A stretch of DNA of 64,000 bases from Rhea pennata (lineage: Eukaryota; Chordata; Aves; Rheiformes; Rheidae). The stretch covers positions 12,375,501 through 12,439,500 of the forward strand of contig NC_084673.1 in NCBI RefSeq assembly GCF_028389875.1, given 5' to 3'. Below, piece after piece: positions 37,520 to 47,830 of the stretch (position 1 is the first letter of the stretch; each line of letters starts with the position of its first letter). The notes below the pieces were generated by a model. That model made no database searches, was not told the origin of the DNA, and was given only the letters and a program-made list of their open reading frames with translations. Both the position numbers and the translations under genes were made by a program.

Positions 37520-40500
37520 CTACTGCATAAGTGAACTCTACTGAGCCCAACAACTTGTTATTCATACTGTAAGGCAAGCAGCACCTACCACAATTTGAGT
37601 GATGAAATAAATAGTAATGCAGCCAACCAGAATTGGAGACAAACTAGAGAAATTCTCATTGAAATTCAGCAGATCTGGGCAAGCTTCTTCCCAAAGCTTC
37701 CTCTGTCTTCCCCTCCACATAGAGATTTTAGGGATAAATGCCATTAGATCTCTATTGTCCTCATTCATTCCTTAGCTACAACTGTTTGTTTATTTGTTTT
37801 CTGTGGTATTTATATTTCAAGGTAAAAATAAGTTCAATTTTGATCACATTGTGGTCACATACTGAAAAGGTAACCATGAGGCTATGCAGATACATTTTAA
37901 ATATGCAGTAACATTGCATTGTTTTCTTCCCAGTTTTAAGTAATCCTTTGCAGTGAAACATACATATTTCAAGGTGATAAACTCCTTTCATTCCATTATC
38001 TTTGGGCCTTCCCCTTCCATCTCCATTAGTTGTATCATTCTCCTTTTTTTACATCTAACCTCTGTGCCCAGCTTTTGCTAAATGGACTCAGAAAAAACCT
38101 CTTGGTACTATTTGTCACAGTGCTATTTGCTATATTCATACTTCTCATGTCTTCAGCAAGAGATTGATATTTGTGATTAAATCATAAAAGCCTAGTTTTA
38201 AATCGGTACTCTGTCTCTAGTCCTTCCTTCCACAGGCACAGCCGCAGAACATGAACATTACCTCACACAGCTTCAAAGAAAGGGAACAGGTCTCAGTTAG
38301 GTTGGAACAATATGTTTCACAGAGCCACTGCTTTCACTTACCTTCCATGCAGTGGGTTACTATTTGCTTTCCCACACTTCCCTTTGGGCTGCTGATCTTT
38401 ACAGTTGGAATTAAGACAGATACAAACGGTCATTAAGCTTACTTAGATATACAAATGAGCGTGATCATCAAAATTGCACCTGATACTTTAGAAGCTGGGA
38501 GAAAACAAGTCCTGTTCCACTGAAAAGCTTGCACTCTGAAGCATGTTAAAGTAAAAGTGCCAAAATATTATTTTCATAATGAAATCTGTGATATTATTTA
38601 TTACAGTCACCTGCTTGAGCTTCCCCTTTGGAAGTATTCTTGTGTCTCTTGTAGTGAGCAAGGTAAACCCAAATCCTCTCCCTCCCACCTGAGCTGGTTA
38701 CCTCTGTAGTTAAAACACTGGCTTTCTAATGAATTTCTTTTGTCCCTGCCAAGGAAGATCTGTTCCATTTGCTACCTCTTGCCCAGTGCTTCTCTGAGTA
38801 AGTCAGGGTAGAAATCTGAAAAGCAAGCTGGCAGCAGTTCCAACTAGGAACAGCTGAGGCAAGTCTCTCGGGTGGTAACAATCTCAGCTGGCACAGTTTT
38901 GAAAACCACCAAGGAAGCTACCTATGACTGCTTTTCATTCAGGGATCATGTTCATCTACTTCCTTGTTGCAAATCAGAGTAGAAAACCTAGTGCTGTAAC
39001 CACAAAGTACTTTCAGAAAAAGTTAAAATGTCTTATTTCAGTATTGAATATATTTCTTCAGCTGGCTTCCATCAAGATACAGAAACCTCTGGCTTTGCTT
39101 GGCTTTGCTTTCAGTCCAGACTAGCTTGAACATATGGGGCTACTCAGAAAGGACATTTGCTACTCCTCTCCCACTTTGCAAAAAGATGCCACCTTATCAG
39201 ATCATGCACTGTAAGCTGTAAGTTTGCCAGTGCCTTTCCAGGCAGTAGTTCTCTGGTATAAATTGGCTGGAACTATAATTTGGTGAAAGCAACCTGAAAT
39301 CACCCATTCTGTTGGGGAATGAGGGATTTTCACATGATGAAACTTCAATGTAAGGAGAAATGAAATGCGTTAAGATTGTACGTATGAGAAGATCAGCATC
39401 ACAAATTCACATTCTGACAGCTCACTGAAAATGTATTTGTCTGAAAAGGAGGTGGACTGCATGCTCAGTACTTCCCTAGATGTGGAGGCTACACTTGCAT
39501 CAATTTTTTTTTTTTTTTTCGATCTTGGCAAGGTTGAGGAGGAAATAGGGCCAGGCAGAACCAGAGAACTGGAAAGAGACGTGGGACTGCAAAATCTCTT
39601 TTTAGGGTTGGTCAGTGCTGCTGAAATCTGTGCAGGCTGACCTAAGTTCTAGTCCTCTCCTGAACAAGAGAAAATGATTGTAGAATTTTCTTTGCAACAG
39701 GAAAGCCAAATGATCTGCCAGATTTTGGCATTCTCCTCCATAAAGCTCATAGGGTGATTAATGATACGAGGAGACTTATCAGTCTCCAGGTGACAAGATA
39801 ACTCCAGCACACAGATGGGCAGTTCATTAGTAGTGGTCCAAAACAATGGCTGTTTCCAACTCCAGAATCTCTAGCAGATCTTTCAACCTTACTGCTACTA
39901 CAGCCTCTCTTCTTAAATAACCTTTGTTTTACTGCTGTCTAAAAACCCCCCAACAAGGTAACTCTTACTTCTTTCCTGATTCATCCGAAGTTATGAGTAC
40001 TGGTTTACACAAGGCTTTCAAATCAAAACATTTTACTCTTGCCTAGAATAATTCCTCTTCTACACAAATAGAGATGGAAATGTATTGAAGAAGCAGACAA
40101 CAGAAGTCTTTGGAAAAGGAAGCAAAATACGTTCAAGAAGCTGGTATCACTACCTTGAGAATAGTTTATGAAATCCTTTGTCATAACATTGCAGCAACTC
40201 ATGTAGACCTGCTGAATGTTTAAAATACTACACAGAATTACCTCTACATATACTTTTGCAGGTTGTATATTCAGCTCATTTACTTCCTTTTACTACATGT
40301 TTTAGGAGCACAGCAATTAATTCATAGTGCTATCCTGGCTGTGGTATGTGATATGCTCATAAAAAATTCACATCTGTTCCACAAATGTTCACCTGTTTAA
40401 AATATTAAAGTTTAAAGAAGGGAACTTTTGCCCAACAATGAATGTACAACTTACTGTTTTATAAGAAATTTTTTACAAAGAAATTCCTACCGTGACATTT

Positions 40501-41100
40501 CTGTTTACAGGCTGTAAAATGAAATCTGCCCAGTGAATCTTAAAAAACAAAAAAACAAACAAAAAAGGAGGAAAAAAAGAATGTTTTAGCTCTACTGATT
40601 TAGTATTTTTTCTTAACTCTGTGGAAGAGAAGCTTTTCTGACTAGGCAGCATAGTGCAGTACAATGAAAATGAAATCAATGCCAAGTGCCTTATCCTGAA
40701 CTCTGAATGGACAAAGTTCCCATTGACTTTTAAGATTTCTTCCCTTGCAAATGGTATTCAAGAGCAGTTGTTACGTGCACCTCAGCCACGTCCACCACCA
40801 CGTTCTGTCTCTCCCCTTTGTGTCAAGTAGATGTATAGAATTTTTGAAATCAGCACAGCAAGCTGTGAATGATGATGCATGAAATGAAAAAGCCCAGTCT
40901 AGTACAAAGGGGAAATCCTGAAAGCTTGGCGCAATCACTGCTATACTATTTCCTATGGCCTGTATAGAAAAGATGCATAATATTCTTCACGGAGACAAAG
41001 AGGAAAGCTCACAGAGGCCAGAAGTCTCAATCAGAAACCCAAGAAGAGATAAATGACAGAAGCTTCCAAGTTTTTAACAGTGTTTAATTTCCCCCTTATT
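37520..41100. other. Intergenic DNA, no gene recognised
   Basis: Short frames only. Small features: a 10-bp tandem duplication GGCTTTGCTT at 39091-39110 and a T run near 39506-39520. CCTAAGTTCTAGTCCTC near 39641 faintly resembles a MIR head. Confidence 0.4.
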
Positions 41101-41105
41101 CCTAG

Positions 41106-41276
41106 GCTCTTCCCCACTCACGCCCGACTTCTTTCCAGCTCCAGGCTGCTGTGCACGTGGCAGATACCCGTAGCAAATGAGGGCTCTGCGACCCCAGCTT
41201 GCTATGCATTTCTTTGGAAGCAGTACAGCTTATGCAGTCATTTATGCTTCACACTTACTACCCCCTGTCAGTCGAG
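41106..41276 (+). other. Candidate exon with strong splice sites
   Basis: The acceptor TTTAATTTCCCCCTTATTCCTAG is followed by 171 bases (a multiple of three) that stay open in one frame, then GAG|GTGAGT, an almost perfect donor. The open-frame peptide begins LFPTHARLLSSSRLL and has no recognised domain. It could be an exon of an unannotated plus-strand transcript running toward SOX3, or a chance pseudo-exon. Confidence 0.22.
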
Positions 41277-41279
41277 GTG

Positions 41280-44200
41280 AGTTTGCACCAGTCCATCAGT
41301 GTGTGAACTGTGATGGCCCAGCACAGACAAAGGTGTAGTCATTTCCAGGAGAGGAACTGAGCAAACAGTCTGGGGCAATAACGTGTTAAAACCTCACAAC
41401 TGCTTGCTCCTGCGGACATGAATCAGAGACTTCAGTTACATTAGCACAAGTGCTGTTTTAACCAGGCCAAATCATGCTCATAGCGGTTTATCTCAATCTA
41501 ATGTATTACCAAATAAAAGTAACATTTAACAAACCTCATCTGAAGTGAGACATGCTTCGCTTATCATGGAGGAATGAACACGTCTTGTTATGAACTTACT
41601 GTGACACCTCACCCCCCCAGCCCATGCAACCTCCCCTGCAGTAGGTGCAGATCTCACTTGAGAGATTGGAAAAGTAAGGTATAAAATGAATAAAGGGTTT
41701 CTGAGGACAGCTTTGGATGAGACAAATCTGAAATCCTGTTTGCTTGACTACTAATACAAAGAAGTTGGTTGAGACTGGTATACACAGCAAAAAGCATTTT
41801 TCCTTGCCCTGATGATAGTCTGTTGTGAAATTAAAGTCACTGTGTTGCAGTTATTACTACATCCCGGAGCACCATAAAAAAGTCACCAGAAAAAATTATA
41901 CACGGAACTATTACAGAAAACTTATTCTGTATTAGTCAACAAACTGCCACGTGCAAACATGCCTGTAATAACAGATCTCCATTCCTTCCTTGAAGTTAAA
42001 AAAAAAAAAAAAAATCAAATTTTACATATTTGTCTTTAAAGTCTCTACGATTTGTTGCTCCAGTCTTACTACAGAAAAAATCCGAATTGCACCATCTGAA
42101 TTTACTAAGGTTGATTACTCTAAATAGAGGATCAAGCTCTACATAAGTAGAAAAAGATGTTACACTGAACTTCTCACTCTTTGCATTGCTAGGACTAGAA
42201 ACATAGTCCTGAACATCATCTAACTTCACTTTTTCAGTTGTATTCATGTCTACTAAATAACATCAGGAGACAGACATGCGTCTATCTTTCTAATGTTCCT
42301 GAAAAGTATACCTTATGTTTGTTATGAGAAAATATTGATTTATGAAGACTTTTAATCTATGTTTTTTTACTGAATTTAACATTCACCTTTCCTTATGTTA
42401 GATGATGTTGCAAAAATGTTAGAGATGATACAAAAATGTGTGGTTTAAGAAATATTCTGAAATGCCTGCAACTGAATTGCCCTGCTAACAACCAGAATTC
42501 ACTTCCCAACCAGACCATCTCTAAACTTCAGTTTAAAATATTTTCACTTACCAATTTTTGTCGAAGCAAATTAACCGCAGCTCTTTGGCAAGGGAAGGAG
42601 CCATCAGAATGTAACCCGATACGCTGTTTTTCAACAGACTAACAGCACCAAGTGTGATCTTCCACTCTTCCATTCAACAAGGTGTTAGCACACAGCCTAA
42701 ATATTGTCATTACACTTAAATGCTAACATTATTAACTACTATACTGCCAACCTTCAGTCTGGCAACAGATGCACTTGCCTGACATTCTAGAATAAGGCTG
42801 TAGTTTTTCCAATGTGCTAACGTCTGCTTATGACTTTGCACATGAAATAACTACACATTTTACTTATGGCCCTATCCTGCAAAGCACCATTTCCAGAGTG
42901 AAGGATGCTGTGCAGATGCAGATACAGTGCATCTTCACAGAGCCGGCATGTCACACGTAGCTGTTCGTAACTTCACCTGCTCTCCCTGAGAACGCAATGG
43001 CTTGATTCTGATCCCTCCCACAAAAGCATGAGCATGGAGTCTCTCGCAGGCATGGCTCAGAAGACATTTGGATTTAACACATGCAGGCTGCGTGTCTATG
43101 CCCAAAATAGATTTGAAATTTTAAAATGAGGATCAGTACAAATAAAACATACCTTCGTTACTTCTAAAGGGAACATGTTTCTGCATGTGTTCCTCAGGCA
43201 AATTTCCCAAGTCCAAGCAAAGGATGTAATGGTACTTTTTTAAAGTTGTTGTCCTTCAGGCACTTCTCCGTCTTTGCTGTCAGCTCCCTGATGAAAAATA
43301 CAGGTTTGGGGAGGAAGAGTCAGAGTATATATTTGTACAAGTTTGGGCTCATTAGTGTCTGCTGGCAATGGGTCTCTCCCACATCCAGTGGTGTGTGGGC
43401 CTGTTTACCACCATTTCCACAAGACACTGCCCATGGCCAGCAACTAATGGTCAAGTTGAGCCCTAGGAAGCTGAAAACTGTATGGAGGACGTTGGGCATC
43501 TGAAAATCAATAGCTCGGGAAAAGCATCCAAACTATTGAGACGGGCTTTCAGAGAGAACAAATCACACTATGAAAAAAATCTCCCTGCAAGCCTATGGGG
43601 ATTTGCTTACAAACTCTCCTCAGGCCCTAACTTACAGCATTTGACAAGAGTAACTTCAACTCAAATACTGAGAACCTTTGAAGAGTGGTGTTTCTGCACT
43701 TTCATATCAGAAAATCCACTCCAGAGAACTTAGATGAAGAGAACAGCTATTTACAGTGATGCAGGTGCAATTCAACTCTGAAGGCAGCAAATATAATCCC
43801 TTGCTGGTAGAGCTTCACCTGCTCGGGAGCCATCACTTCTGTCAGAGACCTGCTACGGACACCTTGCTGGGAGGGCTGAGGGAGAGCTCTTTGGCGGGAA
43901 CAGATCTTGTGCTTCCTCTCCAAGGGCTTTTCCGGTACTGCCTGTTCAGCAGAGCCCTGGGGAGCAGTTCAGCTCAGAGCAGAGATGAAATGGGACCTAC
44001 CGCTGCCCCTGCATTCCCCCCTGCACCAGCATAACTGACCTTACCACCTTCCCCCAGAACTCCAGGCCACGGGGCTGCTTCTCTCCACAGGGCTCATAAC
44101 GGGTGGCAGTAGAAGGGGGGGGAAAGCAGTGCCGCATGTTTGTCAGGCATTTCACTAGAAACGTTATGGAAGGAACTTACTGGGTTTGCACCAACCCCCG

Positions 44201-44480
44201 TTGCAAAGCCATTGCCCCCCAAATCCTGCTGCTCCTGAGCAGGAGAGCACACACATTGCCCCAGGGGTTTACCTACTTCAAGGGCAGCACGTGTGGGCTC
44301 CTGCGGGGGCTCTTCTGTGGGGACAGTCCCCTGCGCCCTAGGGGTTACTAGGAGCTAGGCACACTGCAGCAGGGAAGAGGGCTCTCCACGTGTTTCCTAA
44401 CATCGACTTTTCTCTTGGAAGTGCCGGAAGAGAAGCAGAACAAGGCTGAGCCCCAGACAAGCTTCCTAAAGGCAAGTGAG
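41280..44480. other. Intergenic DNA just 3' of the CpG domain
   Basis: AT-rich, with an A run near 41998-42014. Short plus-strand frames at 43482-44351 are unrecognised; GC content rises toward the CpG island. CCTATCCTGCAAAG near 42870 and GATTCTGATCCCTCCC near 43003 may be remnants of old interspersed repeats. Confidence 0.4.
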
Positions 44481-45160
44481 CTTGGGCGCTGAGGGCTGGG
44501 GCACCCCGCGCTGCTGGTGCCTTCCCCGGCGCGGGGCCCGGGCCTGGCCGGCGGGCGAGGGCGCAGAGCAGCCGGAGCAGGGAAGGCGGCTCCTGCTCCC
44601 CGTGGCAGATCTCGGCCGCTGTAAGTGGGCAGCGGAGGGGCACGATGCCTCCCCCGACCTGCAGCTCACAAAGAGGGATCCGAGCGGGCCCCTTTAGCCA
44701 AACAAGACATAACAAAAATACCCAGACGAACCAAAAGCCCAAACCCTCCCCTTCCCTTGTCTTCTCTATTAAGACAGCGAAAAGGTTACCCGAACCAAAC
44801 GAAACACAGGGACGGTGTGTGTGTGTGTGTGGGGGGGGGGGGGGGTGTGCGGGGAAACGTACCGACCGTTTGCAAAGGCGCTGCGGCCGCGGAGCTGCTG
44901 CCCAGCTCCTGGCACGGTCCAAGCCGGGCGCGCAGCCCCGCCGGGCCGGCGCACAAAGCCGGCAGCCCGGGGGCACTTGCGGGGGAAAGGCCGGGAAACT
45001 TTGGCCGCGGAGCCGCCGCGCTGCCGCGGAGCCGAAGGCGGGATGAGCGGTTCCCGGCCCGCCCCGGGCGGCGGTGGCGGCGCGGGGCCGGGGCAGCAGC
45101 GCCCGCAGCACCACAACCACCCCGCAGAACAACGCGGCCCCCTGAAAAAGAGCAGTAGTT
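44480..45160. promoter_or_regulatory. CpG island 3' of SOX3 (first block)
   Basis: GC-rich, CpG-dense sequence lies beyond the SOX3 poly(A) site. It contains a (GT)8-G15 run at 44815-44845. Overlapping long frames on both strands (for example minus 44338-45189) are low-complexity Pro/Arg/Gly/Ala translations without recognisable domains, so I treat them as non-coding shadows. It could hold a promoter for an unannotated transcript or be part of a broad Polycomb-type CpG domain. Confidence 0.65.
44815..44845. repeat. (GT)8 followed by G15
   Basis: Eight GT units run directly into fifteen G residues. The compound microsatellite sits in a CpG island. The G run could form a G-quadruplex on the plus strand and is a likely site of length polymorphism or assembly error. 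Confidence 0.85.
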
Positions 45161-45184
45161 GTCCCGACTAAAACACTCGCCAAA

Positions 45185-45275
45185 CACACCGGAATGATTG
45201 AATTATTTATTTCCTCTGGGGACTCCTGTAACCATTCATTTTTAATAGAGTCTAATTAAGAGGTCCCCAGCGGTT
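45185..45275. promoter_or_regulatory. Candidate conserved element between CpG blocks, with inverted repeat
   Basis: A short AT-rich block lies between two GC-rich blocks. CTGGGGAC (45216-45223) and GTCCCCAG (45263-45270) form an 8-bp inverted repeat. It encloses homeodomain-like ATTCAT, TTTAAT and TCTAATTAAG motifs. The position, about 0.45 kb past the SOX3 poly(A) signal, and the sharp composition change suggest a constrained regulatory element. This is inference from motifs only. Confidence 0.3.
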
Positions 45276-45299
45276 TTACTTCTGTAAATATTTCAGCCG

Positions 45300-45720
45300 A
45301 GTTCGGCTTCCAGGCAAATCCTCCAGGGCACAATTTCGGGGCGCACGCGTTTAACCCGCTTCCCTCGCCGCCGGCCAGAGAAGGCAACAAGTGCCCGCGG
45401 CCGGCGGACCGCGGCGCCGGCGCTGCGCGGCCCCTCGGAAGCCGCCGCGCTTCCCGGCCCGGCTCCCTCTTCTCTTCACCTGGAAAGAGGCACCTCGACG
45501 GCGCCCTCGTTTCTCCCACCGCCTCTGGAAACAAACCACCACGAGGTGATTGCGGCAGAAACCCTGCCAAAAAGCCACGGGCGGGCTGCGGCTCCTCGGC
45601 CCGGCGCAGAGCGGGGTGGCGGCGGCAAGCGGCGGCGCCGCCGGGCCGGGCCGGGCCGGGCGAACCGCGCTGCGCGGCCCCGCGCTCCGCTCCGCCCCAC
45701 AAACCGCCCGCAGACGCCCC
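45300..45720. promoter_or_regulatory. CpG island 3' of SOX3 (second block)
   Basis: CpG-dense sequence ends abruptly at the candidate SOX3 cleavage site. It contains (CCGGG)4 at 45641-45660, the same pentanucleotide in the same copy number as upstream of the gene. Open frames on both strands are GC-rich artefacts. Confidence 0.65.
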
Positions 45721-45737
45721 AAATGCCTCATATAAAA

Positions 45738-45743
45738 TTTATT
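45738..45743 (-). terminator. SOX3: Candidate SOX3 polyadenylation signal AATAAA
   Basis: TTTATT on the plus strand reads AATAAA on the SOX3 strand, about 820 nt after the stop. Downstream on the same strand, at about 45694-45709, the sequence is G/T-rich (GGCGGTTTGTGGGGC), as expected for a cleavage-stimulation element. I saw no other AATAAA on this strand between here and the stop codon. A second candidate AATAAA lies further downstream at 45206-45211. Confidence 0.6.
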
Positions 45744-45828
45744 GATCTCTCTTCGTTTAGAATAAGGAAGAAAACGAGGACTAGGAAGACGGAAGGGGAA
45801 GGAAGAGGAGTGTTTCGATTAACTTCAC

Positions 45829-45854
45829 TTTTTTTTTTTTTTTTTTTTTTTTTT
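45829..45854. repeat. T26 homopolymer (A26 in the SOX3 transcript)
   Basis: An uninterrupted run of 26 T on the plus strand lies within the inferred SOX3 3' UTR. In the SOX3 mRNA it would be an internal, genome-encoded A tract close to the true poly(A) site, so oligo-dT priming could start there in cDNA libraries. Confidence 0.9.
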
Positions 45855-46558
45855 GGAAGAAATCCGGTAAACAAACTAAAACGTTTCTTCATCTGATATG
45901 TCAAAACATGGTTCACAGTAAAACTCACAAACCGATTTACATAAGTTTACAGCTTAAGAAAAACCCAGACACACAACTTACTATAAATAAAAGAAATGCG
46001 TTTGCGACCCGCACAGCTCTCTCCCTCCCCTCCCCTTTTAAGGAACAAACCCCTGAAGTTAAAACGTCGTGAAAACTACAGATTTTTTGATAGAAACCAA
46101 GCGAAACTTAATAGGATGGGAAGAACACAACATTTTTAAAGAAACCACAATGGAAATGTAAACACCTGAACAACTGAGTTTAAAAACAAAAGCCCGCCGT
46201 CTTTCATTGCAACGCTAAGAATCAAGCTGGAAGATTCAAGACCTTCTTAAGAACTTTTAAGCGAATAAAACATAGTGCCCAACCTAGTGGAAACCAAGAA
46301 AGAAGTTGCCGTGGTTTAAAAAACTTCACAGGGGCTTTTAGGAGGCAGGAGTTGTGCTCTGTTAAAATAACAGCTTGCTCAAATATTTTTTCTCTTTTCG
46401 TACAAAAAGGACACATCTAACGGATTTCCTTTTAAAGTTTCTTCAAAGTTAGTATCGAGTCTGCTAAGCCGAGCAACACTGCCGTACGTCCCGAAAGAGT
46501 CAAGGAGCGGTGGTGGGGTTAAGGATTAAGACGGGGAGCCGCCCGGAGCAGCCCACTA

Positions 46559-47512
46559 TTATATGTGAGTTAGTGGTACGGTACCATTGACGCCAGTCCC
46601 GGCACTCTGGTAGTGCTGGTGGACACTGTGTAACCTGCTGCCCTGCAGGGCGGAAGGGTCTGTGGCATCGCCCCCCGGGGGGAGATACATGCTGATCATA
46701 TCCCGCAGGTCGCCCAGGCAGGCCCTCTGCGAATGGGAAGTGATGGCCGGAGGCGGCGAGCTGGGCTCCGACTTCACCACGGAGCCCACGGAGCCCAGGC
46801 TCATGGCCGAGGAGGGCTGCTGGCCGTAGGCGGCCGGGGACATGCTGTAGGTGGAAGCGGCGCTCATGTAGGTCTGGGCCGTGGACATCATGGGGCTGTA
46901 CTGCAAGCCGCTCATGTCGTAACGGTGCATCTGCTGCAGCTGGGGGCTGTTCATGCCCGGGTGCTGGCTGTAGCCCAGCTGGTCTTGCATGAGGGAGTAA
47001 GCCCCGTTGGTCCAGCCGTTCATGTGGGCATAAGTGTCAATCCTCTGTCCCACCCCGACAGGGCTGCTCACCGCGTTGCCCCCCCCGGGAGCCAGCAGGT
47101 TGCCAGGCAGGGAATATTTGTCCTTCTTCAGTAAAGTCTTGGTCTTCCTACGGGGCCGGTATTTGTAATCCGGATACTCCTTCATGTGCACGGCCCGCAG
47201 ACGCTTGGCCTCATCGATGAAGGGCCGCTTCTCGGCGTCGCTCAGCAGCTTCCAGTCCGCCCCGAGGCGCTTGCTGATCTCCGAGTTGTGCATTTTAGGG
47301 TTCTCCTGGGCCATCTTCCGCCGCTGGCCCCGCGACCACACCATGAAGGCGTTCATGGGGCGCTTCACCCGGTCCTGGTCCGAGCCGGCCCCCGCTCCGT
47401 TGCTGGCGCCGCCGCCGCCGGCTTTGCCGTTGCCCCCCGGAGCGGGATTCCCCCCGGCGCTGCCCGGCGTGGGCTGCGGCGTCTTGATCTCAGTCTCCAG
47501 CATGCTGTACAT
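46559..47512 (-). CDS. SOX3: SOX3, SoxB1 HMG-box transcription factor (single exon)
   Basis: Encodes a 317-residue nuclear DNA-binding protein. SOX3 is known to maintain neural progenitors and to act in pituitary, placode and craniofacial development. The HMG box spans about residues 48-126 (47135-47371): it opens with [13 protein letters not shown], carries the F56-M57 pair that SOX proteins wedge into the minor groove, and ends in a basic RPRRKTK stretch that doubles as a nuclear localisation signal. [27 protein letters not shown] and the C-terminal [11 protein letters not shown] fit SOX3 better than SOX1 or SOX2. Residues 127-317 are the SoxB1 transactivation region; VKSE at 246-249 fits a sumoylation consensus. 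Residues 17-43 are Gly/Ala/Asn-rich. The start is the first in-frame ATG (context GCCATGT, G at -3); the frame stays open upstream through the TG repeat but without another ATG. It stops at TAA followed at once by TAG. No intron is visible, as usual for SoxB1. Long alanine tracts of mammalian SOX3 are absent. Confidence 0.97.
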   Translation of the reverse strand: MYSMLETEIKTPQPTPGSAGGNPAPGGNGKAGGGGASNGAGAGSDQDRVKRPMNAFMVWSRGQRRKMAQENPKMHNSEISKRLGADWKLLSDAEKRPFIDEAKRLRAVHMKEYPDYKYRPRRKTKTLLKKDKYSLPGNLLAPGGGNAVSSPVGVGQRIDTYAHMNGWTNGAYSLMQDQLGYSQHPGMNSPQLQQMHRYDMSGLQYSPMMSTAQTYMSAASTYSMSPAAYGQQPSSAMSLGSVGSVVKSEPSSPPPAITSHSQRACLGDLRDMISMYLPPGGDATDPSALQGSRLHSVHQHYQSAGTGVNGTVPLTHI

Positions 47513-47582
47513 GGCCGGAGCCGGCAAGAGGTGCGCCAGGGTGGCACCGAGTCGGGGAGAGGAAGCGAAAAGAAAAAAAAAC

Positions 47583-47604
47583 CACACACACACACACACA
47601 CACA
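47583..47604. repeat. (CA)11 microsatellite in the SOX3 5' UTR
   Basis: A perfect (CA)11 run, read as (TG)11 on the SOX3 strand, ends about 70 bases upstream of the SOX3 ATG. It is flanked by homopolymer-rich T stretches on the SOX3 strand. If transcription starts in the TATA/CCAAT region near 47.77 kb, the repeat lies in the 5' leader. It is likely length-polymorphic; any effect on expression is unknown. Confidence 0.85.
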
Positions 47605-47699
47605 AAACAACAAAAAAAACCGAGGGGAAAGAACCGGTCTGGGCGGCTGCTGCAAAAGGTGGAGGAAGTTTTTCCGCCTGCCCGGCGGGCGGAGGCAGC

Positions 47700-47830
47700 G
47701 CCTGAGTGCGGTGCTGCGCGCTGCGCTGCGCGTCCCGCGGCCGCGCCGAGCAGTGCGCGCAGCTCTCGCGGGGCCTTTGATTGACGGGCTATAAATGAGC
47801 GGGCGGCGGCCAATCAGCGCGCGGCTCCCG
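47700..47830 (-). promoter_or_regulatory. SOX3: SOX3 proximal promoter
   Basis: GC-rich sequence 190-320 bp upstream of the SOX3 ATG holds a cluster of promoter motifs. A CCAAT pentamer lies at 47810-47814 on the plus strand (ATTGG reading with SOX3), a typical NF-Y site. TATAAAT lies at 47790-47796, but its canonical orientation is the plus strand, so it is inverted relative to SOX3. CTTTGAT at 47775-47781 reads ATCAAAG on the SOX3 strand, fitting both TCF/LEF and SOX consensuses. TGATTGACGG at 47778-47787 overlaps it and matches nine of ten bases of the PBX/MEIS site TGATTGACAG. From memory, NF-Y and PBX/MEIS sites have been described in the human SOX3 basal promoter. The transcription start is not directly visible; a start around 47740-47770 is inferred. 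Confidence 0.6.

Larger units (their letters stand above)
45720..46558 (-). other. SOX3: SOX3 3' untranslated region (inferred)
   Basis: The AT-richer stretch between the SOX3 stop and the candidate AATAAA signal has no convincing coding frame. Its length of about 0.8 kb is reasonable for a SoxB1 3' UTR. On the SOX3 strand it carries a 26-A tract (45829-45854) about 85 nt before the polyadenylation signal. The boundary is inferred from the signal only. Confidence 0.55.

Noticed and set aside
44338..45189. 283-codon minus-strand open frame 3' of SOX3
   Set aside because: GC-rich island with several overlapping open frames; the translation includes homopolymeric and His-Thr repeat artefacts from the GT/G tract.
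46559..47605. SOX3 with a 31-residue N-terminal extension
   Set aside because: The upstream start would be TTG, the extra residues translate the TG microsatellite, and the family start MYSMLETE follows a good Kozak ATG at 47512.
47184..47794. Plus-strand frames of 173 and 202 codons opposite SOX3
   Set aside because: They are antisense shadows of the SOX3 coding sequence and GC-rich leader.
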